NCBI GenBank assembly: GCA_029782295.1
Contig: JAKOVB010000067.1
Coordinates: 1 to 64,000, forward strand
Length of the DNA stretch: 64,000 nt
Reading direction: 5' to 3'
Source: Pseudomonadota bacterium
GTDB taxonomy: Bacteria; Pseudomonadota; Gammaproteobacteria; Burkholderiales; Methylophilaceae
Positions 7,121 to 15,816 of the stretch are shown piece by piece. The position numbers were made by a program, and so were the translations under genes. A model generated the notes under the pieces. It saw only the letters and a program-made list of their open reading frames with translations, was not told the origin of the DNA and made no database searches. How positions within the stretch are numbered: position 1 is the stretch's first letter; the number at the start of each line of letters is the position of its first letter.

Positions 7121-8221
7121 ATGAAAATCAACCAACAAAAAATCAAGGTGTCCGAGCTATTTGCCGACTACAAGGATGACGGAGAGGGCGGAGTTCGCGG
7201 CTACGCTGGAAAGCTGAACATTCGCCCAGCCTTCCAGCGTGAGTTCATATACGGGGAAAAAGAGCGCAACGCGGTCATCAATACTGTCCGCAAAGGTTAT
7301 CCGCTCAATACGATGTATTGGGCAGCGGTGGGCGATGGTTTTGAGTTGATGGACGGTCAGCAGCGTACAGTCAGCATTTGCCAGTATGTGCAGGGCAATT
7401 ACTCGATAGAAATTGATGGCAACCCAATGGGGTTCGGCAATCTCTCGGATGAAAAGAAGAAGCAAATTCTTGACTACGAACTCACAGTTTATATTTGCGA
7501 CGGCACAGACGATGAAAAACTTGAATGGTTTCAAGTCATTAACATTGCGGGTAAACCGCTGTATCCGCAGGAGTTGCGAAATGCGATCTATACCGGCCCA
7601 TGGCTAGCGGATGCGAAGCGATGGTTCAGTAAACGTGGTGGGCCTGCCGTCTCCATCGGAGATAAATATGTGAAGTCAGAAGTAGAGAGACAGGGCTACC
7701 TTGAAACTGCGCTTGACTGGATTTCGGGTGGCGGCGCAGATGCTATTAAACAGTACATGGCAGACCATCAGCAAGACCAAAACGCCAATGAGTTATGGAC
7801 ATACTTCCAGAACGTCATTAACTGGGCGAGCCTGACATTCACAAACTATCGTAGGGAAATGAGGGGCGTAGAATGGGGGCCGCTCTATAACCAGTTCAAG
7901 GACAAGAAGCTGGACACAGCGAAGCTAGAAACCGAGATAGCACGATTGATGCAGGACGAGGATGTGACTAAAAAATCCGGCATCTACGACTATGTTTTAA
8001 CTGGCAAAGAACGCTCGCTTTCAATCCGTGCCTTCACAGAAAATATGAAGCGCGAGGCTTTCGAGAGGCAGAAAGGCATCTGCCCTGCCTGCAATAATCC
8101 GTTCACCATTGATGGCATGGAAGCTGACCATATCAAGCCGTGGCATGAAGGCGGCAAGACCATTGCTGAAAATTGCCAGATGCTTTGCAAGATGGACAAT
8201 AGAACTAAAAGCGGGAAGTAG
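7121..8221 (+). CDS. DUF262 (GmrS-like) and HNH nuclease domain protein
   Basis: A 366-residue protein. The N-terminal DUF262 domain shows IRPAFQREF and the nucleotide-binding loop MDGQQRTVSI (D78-R82), as in GmrSD-type and related restriction proteins. The C-terminus is an HNH nuclease: CPAC (C321/C324), then ADHIKPWHEGG and NCQMLCKMDNRTK, with metal-binding cysteines and catalytic histidine present. The ATG lies one base after the methyltransferase stop, so translation is probably coupled. It may be the restriction partner of the methyltransferase, replacing an EcoRI-type nuclease. Alternatively it could be a modification-dependent (type IV-like) enzyme. Both readings are inference. Confidence 0.85.
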   Translation: MKINQQKIKVSELFADYKDDGEGGVRGYAGKLNIRPAFQREFIYGEKERNAVINTVRKGYPLNTMYWAAVGDGFELMDGQQRTVSICQYVQGNYSIEIDGNPMGFGNLSDEKKKQILDYELTVYICDGTDDEKLEWFQVINIAGKPLYPQELRNAIYTGPWLADAKRWFSKRGGPAVSIGDKYVKSEVERQGYLETALDWISGGGADAIKQYMADHQQDQNANELWTYFQNVINWASLTFTNYRREMRGVEWGPLYNQFKDKKLDTAKLETEIARLMQDEDVTKKSGIYDYVLTGKERSLSIRAFTENMKREAFERQKGICPACNNPFTIDGMEADHIKPWHEGGKTIAENCQMLCKMDNRTKSGK

Positions 8222-8257
8222 TTGGTAGGCTGTTTGTCTGCATTTTTTACCACACAC

Positions 8258-8280
8258 AGCAAGTTAAGTATGTAGTTCCC
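8258..8280 (-). repeat. Right terminal inverted repeat of the IS1595-family element
   Basis: Read on the minus strand from 8280 it starts GGGAACTACATACTTA and continues ACTTGCT, matching the left end in 21 of 23 positions. It begins 36 bases after the nuclease stop codon. Confidence 0.92.
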
Positions 8281-8288
8281 TTTTTAAA
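8281..8288. repeat. Target-site duplication, right copy (TTTTTAAA)
   Basis: Identical to 4867-4874 and directly adjacent to the right end of the element. Confidence 0.93.
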
Positions 8289-8844
8289 GACTAACCAACT
8301 GAAGGGGAATGCCATTCAGTCCTTGGGGGTGTCACATGATGCTTCACTGGGATTTAATATTGCAATCGGTAAGGCTTCCAATGTTGATGCTAACTCGACC
8401 ATTGGAAGCTACAGCTATATTGGAGACTATTGTTCTATAACAAGAGCGAAAATTGGCCGGTACGTTTCAATTGCGAATAATGTCTCAATTGGACCTGGTG
8501 AGCATATATTGAAGCGACTTTCAACATCGACTTGGTTTTATAAAGAGACATACGAAGAATTGACGCAAGGGGAATGTGAGGTTGGGAGCGATGCATGGAT
8601 CGGGGTTAATGCGGTAATTTTGAGAGGGGTTAGAGTCGGTATTGGTGCGGTTGTCGCTGCTAATGCTGTTGTAACTAAAGATGTGCCAAGTTATGCAGTT
8701 GTCGCCGGGGTTCCTGCTAAGCTACTTAAATATCGATTTGATGAAGATGATCGAATTAGGTTGTTGGAGTCTGAATGGTGGGTATTAGATTTCTCGGAAG
8801 CCTCCGATTTATTGGAGCAGCTAAAGCATAAATTGGAATTGTAG
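8281..8844 (+). pseudogene. 3' part of split hexapeptide-repeat (CatB-like) acyltransferase gene
   Basis: The frame is open from the transposon end to TAG 8844. It encodes a left-handed beta-helix acyltransferase with hexapeptide repeats (IGSYSYIGDYCSITRAKIGRYVSI), a typical GSDAWIGVNAVILRGV segment, and VVAGVPAKLLKYRF near the end. Such enzymes usually acetylate a sugar hydroxyl or amine. The first ~23 codons lie at 4807-4874, across the insertion. The best remaining start is TTG 8323 (173 residues), which keeps the whole beta-helix but has a poorly spaced ribosome-binding site (AAGGGG, 8302-8307). Loss or strong reduction of this glycan modification is likely; residual function cannot be excluded. 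Confidence 0.85.
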
Positions 8845-9028
8845 AGTTACCTCAATGTTATCGAAGACTGTCTTAATGAGGATAATAATAAATAGAGTCA
8901 AGAACTTGTAGGAATAACACAACTCAAAATTTATTTAATCAACTTAAAGTTCAATTATTTAATCATTTGTGCAATCTCAAAAGATATAGACTGGCTATGC
9001 CAGATGAACTCAAGAGGGTTCTGAGCTT

Positions 9029-9928
9029 ATGAGGCGGTTGGAGGAAAGTAAGCCACGCATAACGGTCCTGATGCCAGTCTACAACGGCTCAACCTATATT
9101 GCCGTAGCGATAGAAAGTGTCCTTGCTCAGACTTATCAAGATTTCGAATTGCTCGTGATCAACGATGGGTCAACCGATGATAGCGCACTAATTGTTAAGA
9201 GCTATGATGATCCAAGGGTTAGGTTAATCAACAACGAGCAAAACCTTGGTCTGATAACCACCTTGAATCGTGGAGTGAAGTTGGCAAAAGGCCAGTACTT
9301 GGCGCGCATGGACCAAGATGATATTAGTCTGCCAGATCGCTTGGAAAAGCAGATTAAATATATGGAAGCCCACCCGGAAGTTGCGGTATTGGGTAGTTGG
9401 GCATACACCATTGATGCGAAGGGCGAAGTTGTAGGAGAGCTCCGCACCCCTGATGAAAGAAATCTGGCTTGTTTTTATTGGAGACCTTCACCGCATATTC
9501 ATCCCAGTGTGATGATGCGTCTTGCCGCGCTTCATCAGGCACCTTATGACGCTTCATTCCCCGACGCTGAAGACTATGCCCTATGGCTATGCCTAAAGAC
9601 GAAAGGCATGGTAATGAGCAATCTGCCAGAGTTTTTGATGCAGTATCGGATGCACACGGAGAATATAAGCGTTACACGCCGACAGTCGCAACTGGAAAGT
9701 AGCTTCAAAGCCTTTCGGCAATATGTCGGGGAATACTTCACTTTTGAAGACTTTATATCCCTTATTGGATGTGCTTATCAGGTAGGGCCGCTGAGGTATG
9801 CTAAGGCTCGCACCAAATTGCATGCGAACTTCCCATGTTCACCAATACGATTGAGTAGGGATGTTTTTTTCTATTTGACAGGATGGGCCGCTCGCCGTCT
9901 TATTGCTAGGCGTCAGAGTTTTAATTAG
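9029..9928 (+). CDS. GT2-family glycosyltransferase
   Basis: A 299-residue GT-A enzyme. The N-terminus has the GT2 core ITVLMPVYNGSTYIAVAIES, then VINDGSTDDSALI and the metal-binding ARMDQDD. It would transfer a sugar from a nucleotide donor to the growing undecaprenyl-linked glycan on the cytoplasmic face. It starts at ATG after a 184-base AT-rich spacer that holds no recognisable gene. It is a paralogue in style of the protein at 14769-15653 (same MDQDDIS-PDR core). Donor and linkage cannot be assigned. Confidence 0.85.
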   Translation: MRRLEESKPRITVLMPVYNGSTYIAVAIESVLAQTYQDFELLVINDGSTDDSALIVKSYDDPRVRLINNEQNLGLITTLNRGVKLAKGQYLARMDQDDISLPDRLEKQIKYMEAHPEVAVLGSWAYTIDAKGEVVGELRTPDERNLACFYWRPSPHIHPSVMMRLAALHQAPYDASFPDAEDYALWLCLKTKGMVMSNLPEFLMQYRMHTENISVTRRQSQLESSFKAFRQYVGEYFTFEDFISLIGCAYQVGPLRYAKARTKLHANFPCSPIRLSRDVFFYLTGWAARRLIARRQSFN

Positions 9929-9939
9929 AGGAATATTGC

Positions 9940-11211
9940 TTGCGGGTTCTTAATATCAACCTTACTGATACGGAGGGTGGTGCGGCAATAGCTGCCAGTA
10001 GGCTTATGCGTGGTATGCATCGCCTTGGGCATGATGTGTCAATGTTGGTACGCAGGAAGTATGGCGAAGACCCAAAAGTTAGCGAGATATTTAAGCCGGG
10101 TGTACTTGGTAAGGGAATATCTTCATTGCAGGCGCATCTGGATGAGCAACCCCTAAGATTATATTCTGAAAGAGACCGTAAGCCATGGAGCCTGAATTGG
10201 GTGCCTTCACCTATCGCTCGTCGAGTGGAGAAGACGCGTCCAGACATCGTTCACCTACACTGGGTTGGTAATGGTTTTGTGCCTATCCAAGAAGTGAAGA
10301 AATTCAAAAAACCTTTACTATGGACCTTGCATGATTCATGGGCGTTGACAGGAGGTTGTCATATCCCAAGTGAATGTAAAAGGTATAAGAATGGATGCGG
10401 TTCTTGCCCGCAACTCTGTTCCTCCTCCTCTGATGATCTAAGTGCTTGGACTTGGAGGCGTAAAGCTAGACATTGGAAAGGGCTTGATTTGACTATTGTA
10501 TGCCCAAGTCGTTGGCTGGCTGGAGTGGCTAAGTCAAGTCCATTTCTAAAAGATTACCCAATTGAAGTTATTCCGAATGGATTGGATTTGGCGACATTCA
10601 AGCCTCACGACAAGCTTGTTTGCAGGGATTTGCTTGGGCTGCCAGCCGATAGAAAGTTGATACTTTTTGGAGCAGTTTCTCCCGCGCATGATAAAAATAA
10701 GGGTGGAGATTTGTTATTGGCAGCACTAAAAGAGCTTTCTTCCAAAGCTAATGTGGGAGGCTATGGTGTGGTTGTTTTTGGAAGTGCTACATCAGATGAT
10801 TTTAAGTACCTGCCATTTGAAGTATTTATGATGGGCAGGTTGCGGGACGAGTTCAGTATGGCAGCGCTATATTCGGCTGTGGACGTAACGGTGGTTCCAT
10901 CAAGGCAGGAGGCTTTTGGGCAGGTGGCCTCTGAAAGCATGGCTTGTGGAACACCTGTGGTGGCCTTTGGTACTTCAGGGCTTTTGGATATTGTCGATCA
11001 TCAAGTCAATGGCTATCTGGCGAGTCCATATGATTCTTCAAGTCTTGCAGAGGGAATAGAGTGGGTGTTGAGAGATGATCAACTTCATCATGATATGTCG
11101 TTGGCTGGAGTTGAGAAGGCAAGAAAATACTTCAGCCTTGATATAGTTGCTAACCAGTATGCTGATTTGTATCAGAAGGTTAATAGGCGGGTTGAAATTT
11201 TTGAGCTATAG
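9940..11211 (+). CDS. GT4-family glycosyltransferase
   Basis: A 423-residue GT-B enzyme starting at TTG 9940, preceded by AGAGGA about seven bases upstream. The N-terminal domain contains NLTDTEGGAAIAASRL and DIVHLHWVGNG, followed by a cysteine-rich insert (GGCHIPSECKRYKNGCGSC) seen in WcaC-like transferases. The C-terminal domain has the retaining GT4 signature SRQEAFGQVASESMACGTPV. It probably adds one sugar of the repeat unit. It belongs to the same run of polysaccharide genes. Confidence 0.85.
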   Translation: MRVLNINLTDTEGGAAIAASRLMRGMHRLGHDVSMLVRRKYGEDPKVSEIFKPGVLGKGISSLQAHLDEQPLRLYSERDRKPWSLNWVPSPIARRVEKTRPDIVHLHWVGNGFVPIQEVKKFKKPLLWTLHDSWALTGGCHIPSECKRYKNGCGSCPQLCSSSSDDLSAWTWRRKARHWKGLDLTIVCPSRWLAGVAKSSPFLKDYPIEVIPNGLDLATFKPHDKLVCRDLLGLPADRKLILFGAVSPAHDKNKGGDLLLAALKELSSKANVGGYGVVVFGSATSDDFKYLPFEVFMMGRLRDEFSMAALYSAVDVTVVPSRQEAFGQVASESMACGTPVVAFGTSGLLDIVDHQVNGYLASPYDSSSLAEGIEWVLRDDQLHHDMSLAGVEKARKYFSLDIVANQYADLYQKVNRRVEIFEL

Positions 11212-11272
11212 CAATTTTTATTTATATCGAAAAACACAAACTGCAAAGCTCGGCTAAAAAAAGGCTGTCAGA

Positions 11273-12151
11273 TTGATTATCTCCAAAATTATCGGTGGTC
11301 TTGGCAATCAGATGTTTCAGTATGCAGCCGGTCGCGCGTTAGCGTTGAGCCAGGCCGATTCGTTTAAGCTGGATATATCGGGTTTCGTCGGTTATGGATT
11401 GCACCAAGGATTTGAGTTGGACAGGGTATTTTCTTGCGTGTCAGAAATTGCGACGGAAGATGAAGTGCGCAACCTGTTAGGCTGGCGGTCAAGAGCATCT
11501 GCCAGACGGATATTAATGCACCCAAGTTTTGCAATGTTCCGCGGCGACCATTTCGTGGTTGAGCCACACTTTCACTACTGGCCTGAAATACAAAACGTTC
11601 AGCGTGGCTCCTATATTTCAGGCTATTGGCAATCTGAGAAATACTTCCAAGATGTGATCTCAATCATTCGTTCGGATTTTACGTTCAAAATCCCTATGGC
11701 TGAACGTAATTCAGATCTTGCTAACCAGATTGGTCAGGTAAATGCCGTTAGTTTACATGTGAGACGAGGGGATTACGCAGCAAATCCCATAACTCAGGCC
11801 ACCCATGGTTTATGCTCACTTGAATATTACAAGAAGGCTATTCAATTCATGTCTGCGTATGTTGTGGACCCGCATTTTTTTATATTCTCAGATGATATTG
11901 AGTGGGTTAAGGCAAATCTTGAAATTGACTTCCCATGCCATTATGTCGACCATAACGCTGGTAGGGAAAGCTATAACGATATGCGTTTAATGAGTTTGTG
12001 TCAGCATCACATTATTGCGAATAGCTCTTTTAGTTGGTGGGGGGCATGGTTAAATTCCAGGACGACAAAAATTGTAATTGCTCCTCAGAAATGGTTTGCC
12101 AATGAAAACAAAGTCTCGGACTTATTTCCACAGGGCTGGGTTGCATTGTGA
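11273..12151 (+). CDS. GT11-family alpha-1,2-fucosyltransferase
   Basis: A 292-residue enzyme with all the hallmark GT11 motifs: IIGGLGNQMFQYAAGRALA at the N-terminus, SLHVRRGDYA (the GDP-fucose-binding HxRRGDY motif), and NSSFSWWGAWLN near the C-terminus. Family members move fucose from GDP-fucose to the 2-OH of galactose or a related sugar. It starts at TTG 11273. Together with fcl and the GT10 enzyme it makes a fucosylated glycan very likely. Its TGA overlaps the GTG of the next gene. Confidence 0.9.
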   Translation: MIISKIIGGLGNQMFQYAAGRALALSQADSFKLDISGFVGYGLHQGFELDRVFSCVSEIATEDEVRNLLGWRSRASARRILMHPSFAMFRGDHFVVEPHFHYWPEIQNVQRGSYISGYWQSEKYFQDVISIIRSDFTFKIPMAERNSDLANQIGQVNAVSLHVRRGDYAANPITQATHGLCSLEYYKKAIQFMSAYVVDPHFFIFSDDIEWVKANLEIDFPCHYVDHNAGRESYNDMRLMSLCQHHIIANSSFSWWGAWLNSRTTKIVIAPQKWFANENKVSDLFPQGWVAL

Positions 12152-13125
12152 GTGAACAGCAAGATACAACAACCAGCACACTGGTGATTGGTGGTGCTGG
12201 ATTTGTGGGGTCGCACTTGGTCCCTTGTTTGCTTGGTGCAAGTCGGCACGTCACAGTCCTAGGTAGAAGGGCTAAGCCACTTTATGGATTACCTGAGGGC
12301 GTTGATTATGTTGCAGGGGATTTTGGTCAGCCTGAGTTAATCGGTAGATTGCTTGACAGCCATCAGGAGGTTATTCACTTGGCTTATGCCACAGTGCCTA
12401 ACACCTCTTTCCAAAATCCTGTGGGGGATTTGCTAGAGAATTTGCCCCCTACCGTACAATTATTCTCTGAAGTGGCTGCAAGAGGTGGAAAGCTTGTATT
12501 GCTATCTTCTGGCGGTACAGTCTATGGCGAAGCCGTTAAGCTTCCGATTACCGAGAATCATATTACCAAGCCTATTTCTCCTTATGGTGTAACTAAGTTG
12601 ACTTTGGAGAACTATGCGCATCTTTATTCTGTAACGCATGGCTTGAAGTTTGTTTGTGTTCGCCCCGCAAACGCGTTTGGGGTTGGGCAGCGGCCATTTG
12701 TTGGTCAAGGTTTTATTTCTACCGCAGTAGCTTCGGCACTGAGTGGTCGGGCCATCGCTATTTTTGGTCAACACGGTACGATTCGTGATTATATTTACGT
12801 CGATGATCTTGCGGAAGGAATAGTCAGTGCCTTAGTAAAGGGCAGAGTTTCTGAAACTTACAATATCGGCTCTGAGGTTGGGCTATCCAATATGGAAGTA
12901 ATCGATGCCATCTCTAGATTGATGACGGATGCTGATGGACAGATTCGTGTGGAACATTTACCAGAAAGGGCTTTTGATGTGAAGGTCAATGTCTTGGACT
13001 CTACCAAATTGCATGAGCATACGGGCTGGAAGCCAACTATAACGTTTGATGAGGGACTGTTGCGCACCATGGATTGGATGCGGGTTTCAAAAAACGTACT
13101 AGCTTTAGCAACAAAGAGTGATTGA
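12148..13125 (+). CDS. NAD-dependent epimerase/dehydratase (UDP-glucose 4-epimerase-like)
   Basis: A 325-residue extended short-chain dehydrogenase. It has the NAD-binding GGAGFVGSH near the N-terminus, SSGGTVYGEA with the catalytic Ser/Thr region, YGVTK as the catalytic Tyr-Lys pair, and RDYIYVDDLAEGI. It probably interconverts nucleotide sugars used by the neighbouring transferases. Whether it is a 4-epimerase, reductase or dehydratase cannot be decided by eye. GTG start overlaps the previous stop (GTGA), and its own end overlaps the next start, so it sits in a tight operon. Confidence 0.85.
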   Translation: MSEQQDTTTSTLVIGGAGFVGSHLVPCLLGASRHVTVLGRRAKPLYGLPEGVDYVAGDFGQPELIGRLLDSHQEVIHLAYATVPNTSFQNPVGDLLENLPPTVQLFSEVAARGGKLVLLSSGGTVYGEAVKLPITENHITKPISPYGVTKLTLENYAHLYSVTHGLKFVCVRPANAFGVGQRPFVGQGFISTAVASALSGRAIAIFGQHGTIRDYIYVDDLAEGIVSALVKGRVSETYNIGSEVGLSNMEVIDAISRLMTDADGQIRVEHLPERAFDVKVNVLDSTKLHEHTGWKPTITFDEGLLRTMDWMRVSKNVLALATKSD

Positions 13126-13984
13126 AATCCAAATGGGTTCAAACTGTTCCTTCTCTGTCATTACTCCAAATTTCAATATGGGTGCGTACTTGGCAGAAAC
13201 CATTGAGTCTGTCCTGGAAAATTTGCGGCCAGGCGATGAATACTACATCGTCGATGGCGGATCTACTGATAACAGTGTCGAAATTATCCGTCGTTATGAG
13301 CATCGCCTTACGGGATGGATTAGCGAGCCGGATCAAGGTTATGCCGATGCATTGGCGAAAGGATTCGCAAGATCTTCTGCTGATTTTCAGTGTTGGATTA
13401 ATTGTGGAGATCTTTTACTCCCTGGTGCGCTTGACCTGGCTCGTGAGAAGCTTTCCTCAACCGGCGCAGATCTGATTTTTGGGGATGATCTGTATGTGGA
13501 TGAAGAAGGAAATGTAATACAGGTTACTAACGGACATGCGGGCGATCTTGCATCCATAATGCTCTATGGGGGATGGACTCCTTTGCAAGATGCTTGCTAC
13601 TGGCGGCGATCTTTCTATGAAAAAGTCGGCGGAATCGATCCGTCGCTACGATACGCAGCTGATTATGACTTGTTTCTACGTATGAGCCTCGGCGGTAATA
13701 GTCAATACATACCATTTATTTTCAGCGCATTCCGTCGGCATGGTGGACAGACATCACGAGCTCACGCCAAAAGCTATCAGCGTGAGAGAGTAGCCTGTCG
13801 GCGTCGGGAACTGAATCGCCAATCCAACAAGAAGTGGAGTAGGTATTTGCTGAATGCATACTACTGGTGGAAAGTTCGTTGGCGGGTACGTGTGCAGGGG
13901 CGGGTGGATGAAATGCAACAATTGGTTGGTAGTCCAGTAAGTAATATTTCATGCCAGGCAAGTGTGTCTGAGGGGCCTAGATGA
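13118..13984 (+). CDS. GT2-family glycosyltransferase
   Basis: A 288-residue GT-A enzyme with FSVITPNFNMGAYLAETIES, YYIVDGGSTDNSVEIIRRY and EPDQGYADALAKG, features of WcaA/WbbD-like GT2 proteins that carry QGY after the donor loop. Translation probably begins at GTG 13118 (8-base overlap with the epimerase gene) or at ATG 13133, which lies closer to the conserved core. The stop overlaps the next gene's ATG. Donor and acceptor are unknown. Confidence 0.82.
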   Translation: MIEIQMGSNCSFSVITPNFNMGAYLAETIESVLENLRPGDEYYIVDGGSTDNSVEIIRRYEHRLTGWISEPDQGYADALAKGFARSSADFQCWINCGDLLLPGALDLAREKLSSTGADLIFGDDLYVDEEGNVIQVTNGHAGDLASIMLYGGWTPLQDACYWRRSFYEKVGGIDPSLRYAADYDLFLRMSLGGNSQYIPFIFSAFRRHGGQTSRAHAKSYQRERVACRRRELNRQSNKKWSRYLLNAYYWWKVRWRVRVQGRVDEMQQLVGSPVSNISCQASVSEGPR

Positions 13985-14733
13985 GCCCGATTTTCAAAAC
14001 GATTGCACGATGGGTTCTGATATTCATCGATCCTCGAAAAATTCAAGCTATTTTGTATTTGCCACGGTATGTAAGCCATTGGAGCCAATATCAAGCTGGG
14101 TCGATCGATAAGATTAGAGTGGCTGATAGTTATCCATGTCTGTCCGATTGGGTTTCTTCAACGCCATATGATCCTCACTATTTCTATCAAGGGGCGTGGT
14201 TGGCACGTCGCTTGGCAGAGGTGAGACCTGACCAGCATGTGGATATTGCCTCAAGTGTGTTGACTGTGGGCGTGATCAGTGCGCATGTGCCGACGATCTT
14301 CGTGGATTACAGGCCACTTAATGCAAAATTACCTAATTTGCAGAATATTGCAGGTACGATCATGTCTTTGCCTTTTCCTTCTGGATCAGTCTCTTCGCTG
14401 TCTTGTATGCATGTTCTTGAGCATATTGGCCTTGGGCGATACGGCGATCCAATAGATCCAATGGGGGCCAGAAAGGCTGCTGGGGAGCTGGTTCGTGTTC
14501 TTGCGCCTGGGGGGCAACTTTATCTGACCATGCCAGTTGGACGTCAGCGGGTGTGTTTTAACGCCCATCGAGTTTTTTCACCTACAGAGATACTTGATCT
14601 ATTTTTAGGGCTGAACTTACGAAGTTTTTCCTGGGTGGATGATGCAGGAGAATTCCATTCTGGAGGGCAGCCCTGCGATGCGGCGAAGAGCGAATATGGA
14701 TGTGGTTTTTATGAACTTCAGAAGCCTCTGTAA
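13981..14733 (+). CDS. DUF268 family protein, methyltransferase-like
   Basis: A 250-residue protein resembling DUF268. The middle carries a SAM-methyltransferase-like pattern: VDIASSVLTVGVISAHV, the block MHVLEHIGLGRYGDPIDP, then ELVRVLAPGGQLYLTMPVG. DUF268 genes are often found in polysaccharide clusters; the reaction has not been settled to my knowledge. It may methylate a sugar of this glycan. ATGA overlap with the preceding GT2 gene shows it belongs to the same operon. Confidence 0.75.
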   Translation: MSPIFKTIARWVLIFIDPRKIQAILYLPRYVSHWSQYQAGSIDKIRVADSYPCLSDWVSSTPYDPHYFYQGAWLARRLAEVRPDQHVDIASSVLTVGVISAHVPTIFVDYRPLNAKLPNLQNIAGTIMSLPFPSGSVSSLSCMHVLEHIGLGRYGDPIDPMGARKAAGELVRVLAPGGQLYLTMPVGRQRVCFNAHRVFSPTEILDLFLGLNLRSFSWVDDAGEFHSGGQPCDAAKSEYGCGFYELQKPL

Positions 14734-14768
14734 AGATGTTGAAAACGAAGTTTTTCTCGGTATTTTAA

Positions 14769-15653
14769 GTGAACGCTAGATCTGTCGATTCATTAATCAC
14801 TGTAGCAATGCCAGTTTACAACGCAGGAAACTATTTGCGCCCTGCAGTGTTGTCGATTCTGGCGCAGACATATACCAATTGGGAGTTATTGATCATAGAT
14901 GACAATTCAACCGATATGTCTCTCAAAAGTATTGAAGATATTCAAGATGCGCGCATAAAAATCCTGCGAGATGGCGTTAACAAAGGTCTTGCGGCTAGGT
15001 TGAACGAGGCAATTACTGAGGCTCGAGGAATTTATTTTGCAAGGATGGATCAAGATGATATCTCATATCCAGATCGTTTTCTAAAACAGGTAGAACTTCT
15101 GAACCGTGAGCCGGAACTTGATCTTGTGGCTGTGAAATCGATCAGAATTTCGGAATCAAATGAAGTGGTCGATTTTTTTCCATCACCTTCCACTCACGCT
15201 GAAATTTGCGCAAGGCCTTGGAATGGGTTTTATCTGCCTCATCCAACGTGGATGGGGCGGACTGATTGGTTTGACAAAAACCGCTACAAAATACCTCAGC
15301 CTTATTTTTGCGAGGATCAGGAGTTATTGTTGCGTACTTACGATGAAAGTAAGTTTGCATGTATACCAGAAGTCTTATTTGCGTACAGGGTTAGAGATAA
15401 AGTTAATCTGAAAAAGCTGCTGAGAACACGGTTTGAATTATTGCGTATTAAAGTAAGATTCTTTTTTGGCGTACGTAGATTTGGTTTTATCGGGCTCTCA
15501 ATGCTGCATTTTTTAGCGCATATTTTCATCGACATACCAAATAGTCTAATAAAAAATTACATACCATTTAAAACATGGTCTAGACGTTTTTCTCTCCCTG
15601 ATGAAGATATTGCTCAATGGAAATCGATTAGAGTACGTTTTTTCGAAGAATAG
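14769..15653 (+). CDS. GT2-family glycosyltransferase
   Basis: A 294-residue GT-A enzyme with a GTG start. It shows LITVAMPVYNAGNYLRPAVL, LLIIDDNSTDMSL and the acidic ARMDQDDISYPDRF, then a region of amphipathic and hydrophobic helices at the C-terminus (FIGLSMLHFLAHIFIDI) that may touch the membrane. The same core occurs in the protein at 9029-9928. It would add one sugar of the repeat unit; specificity is unknown. Confidence 0.83.
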   Translation: MNARSVDSLITVAMPVYNAGNYLRPAVLSILAQTYTNWELLIIDDNSTDMSLKSIEDIQDARIKILRDGVNKGLAARLNEAITEARGIYFARMDQDDISYPDRFLKQVELLNREPELDLVAVKSIRISESNEVVDFFPSPSTHAEICARPWNGFYLPHPTWMGRTDWFDKNRYKIPQPYFCEDQELLLRTYDESKFACIPEVLFAYRVRDKVNLKKLLRTRFELLRIKVRFFFGVRRFGFIGLSMLHFLAHIFIDIPNSLIKNYIPFKTWSRRFSLPDEDIAQWKSIRVRFFEE

Positions 15654-15816
15654 ATTAATGGTAAGTATAGGAGAATTTGTTGTCCATCTTATTGCTTTTC
15701 AGAGTCACTTGCGGAATTTAAGATATAAACACAAAGTACTAGATTGTTGACGGGCAATGGAAATTTTTCTATTTTGCCGCATCCCAGTTGCCCGCATTAA
15801 TTCGATTCTGGTATAG

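Larger units (their letters stand above)
4875..8280 (+). mobile_element. Complete IS1595-family transposon carrying a DNA methyltransferase and a DUF262-HNH nuclease
   Basis: The 3,406-bp element is bounded by terminal inverted repeats beginning GGGAA (21 of the outer 23 bases match) and flanked by an exact TTTTTAAA duplication. It holds an IS1595-type transposase followed by two passenger genes in the same orientation: an M.EcoRI-like methyltransferase and a DUF262-HNH protein. Passenger-carrying ('transporter') members are known in this family. The ends, duplication and transposase all look intact, so the element may still be active. It sits inside an acyltransferase gene of the polysaccharide locus, and the split gene is otherwise undecayed, which suggests a recent insertion. 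Confidence 0.93.
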
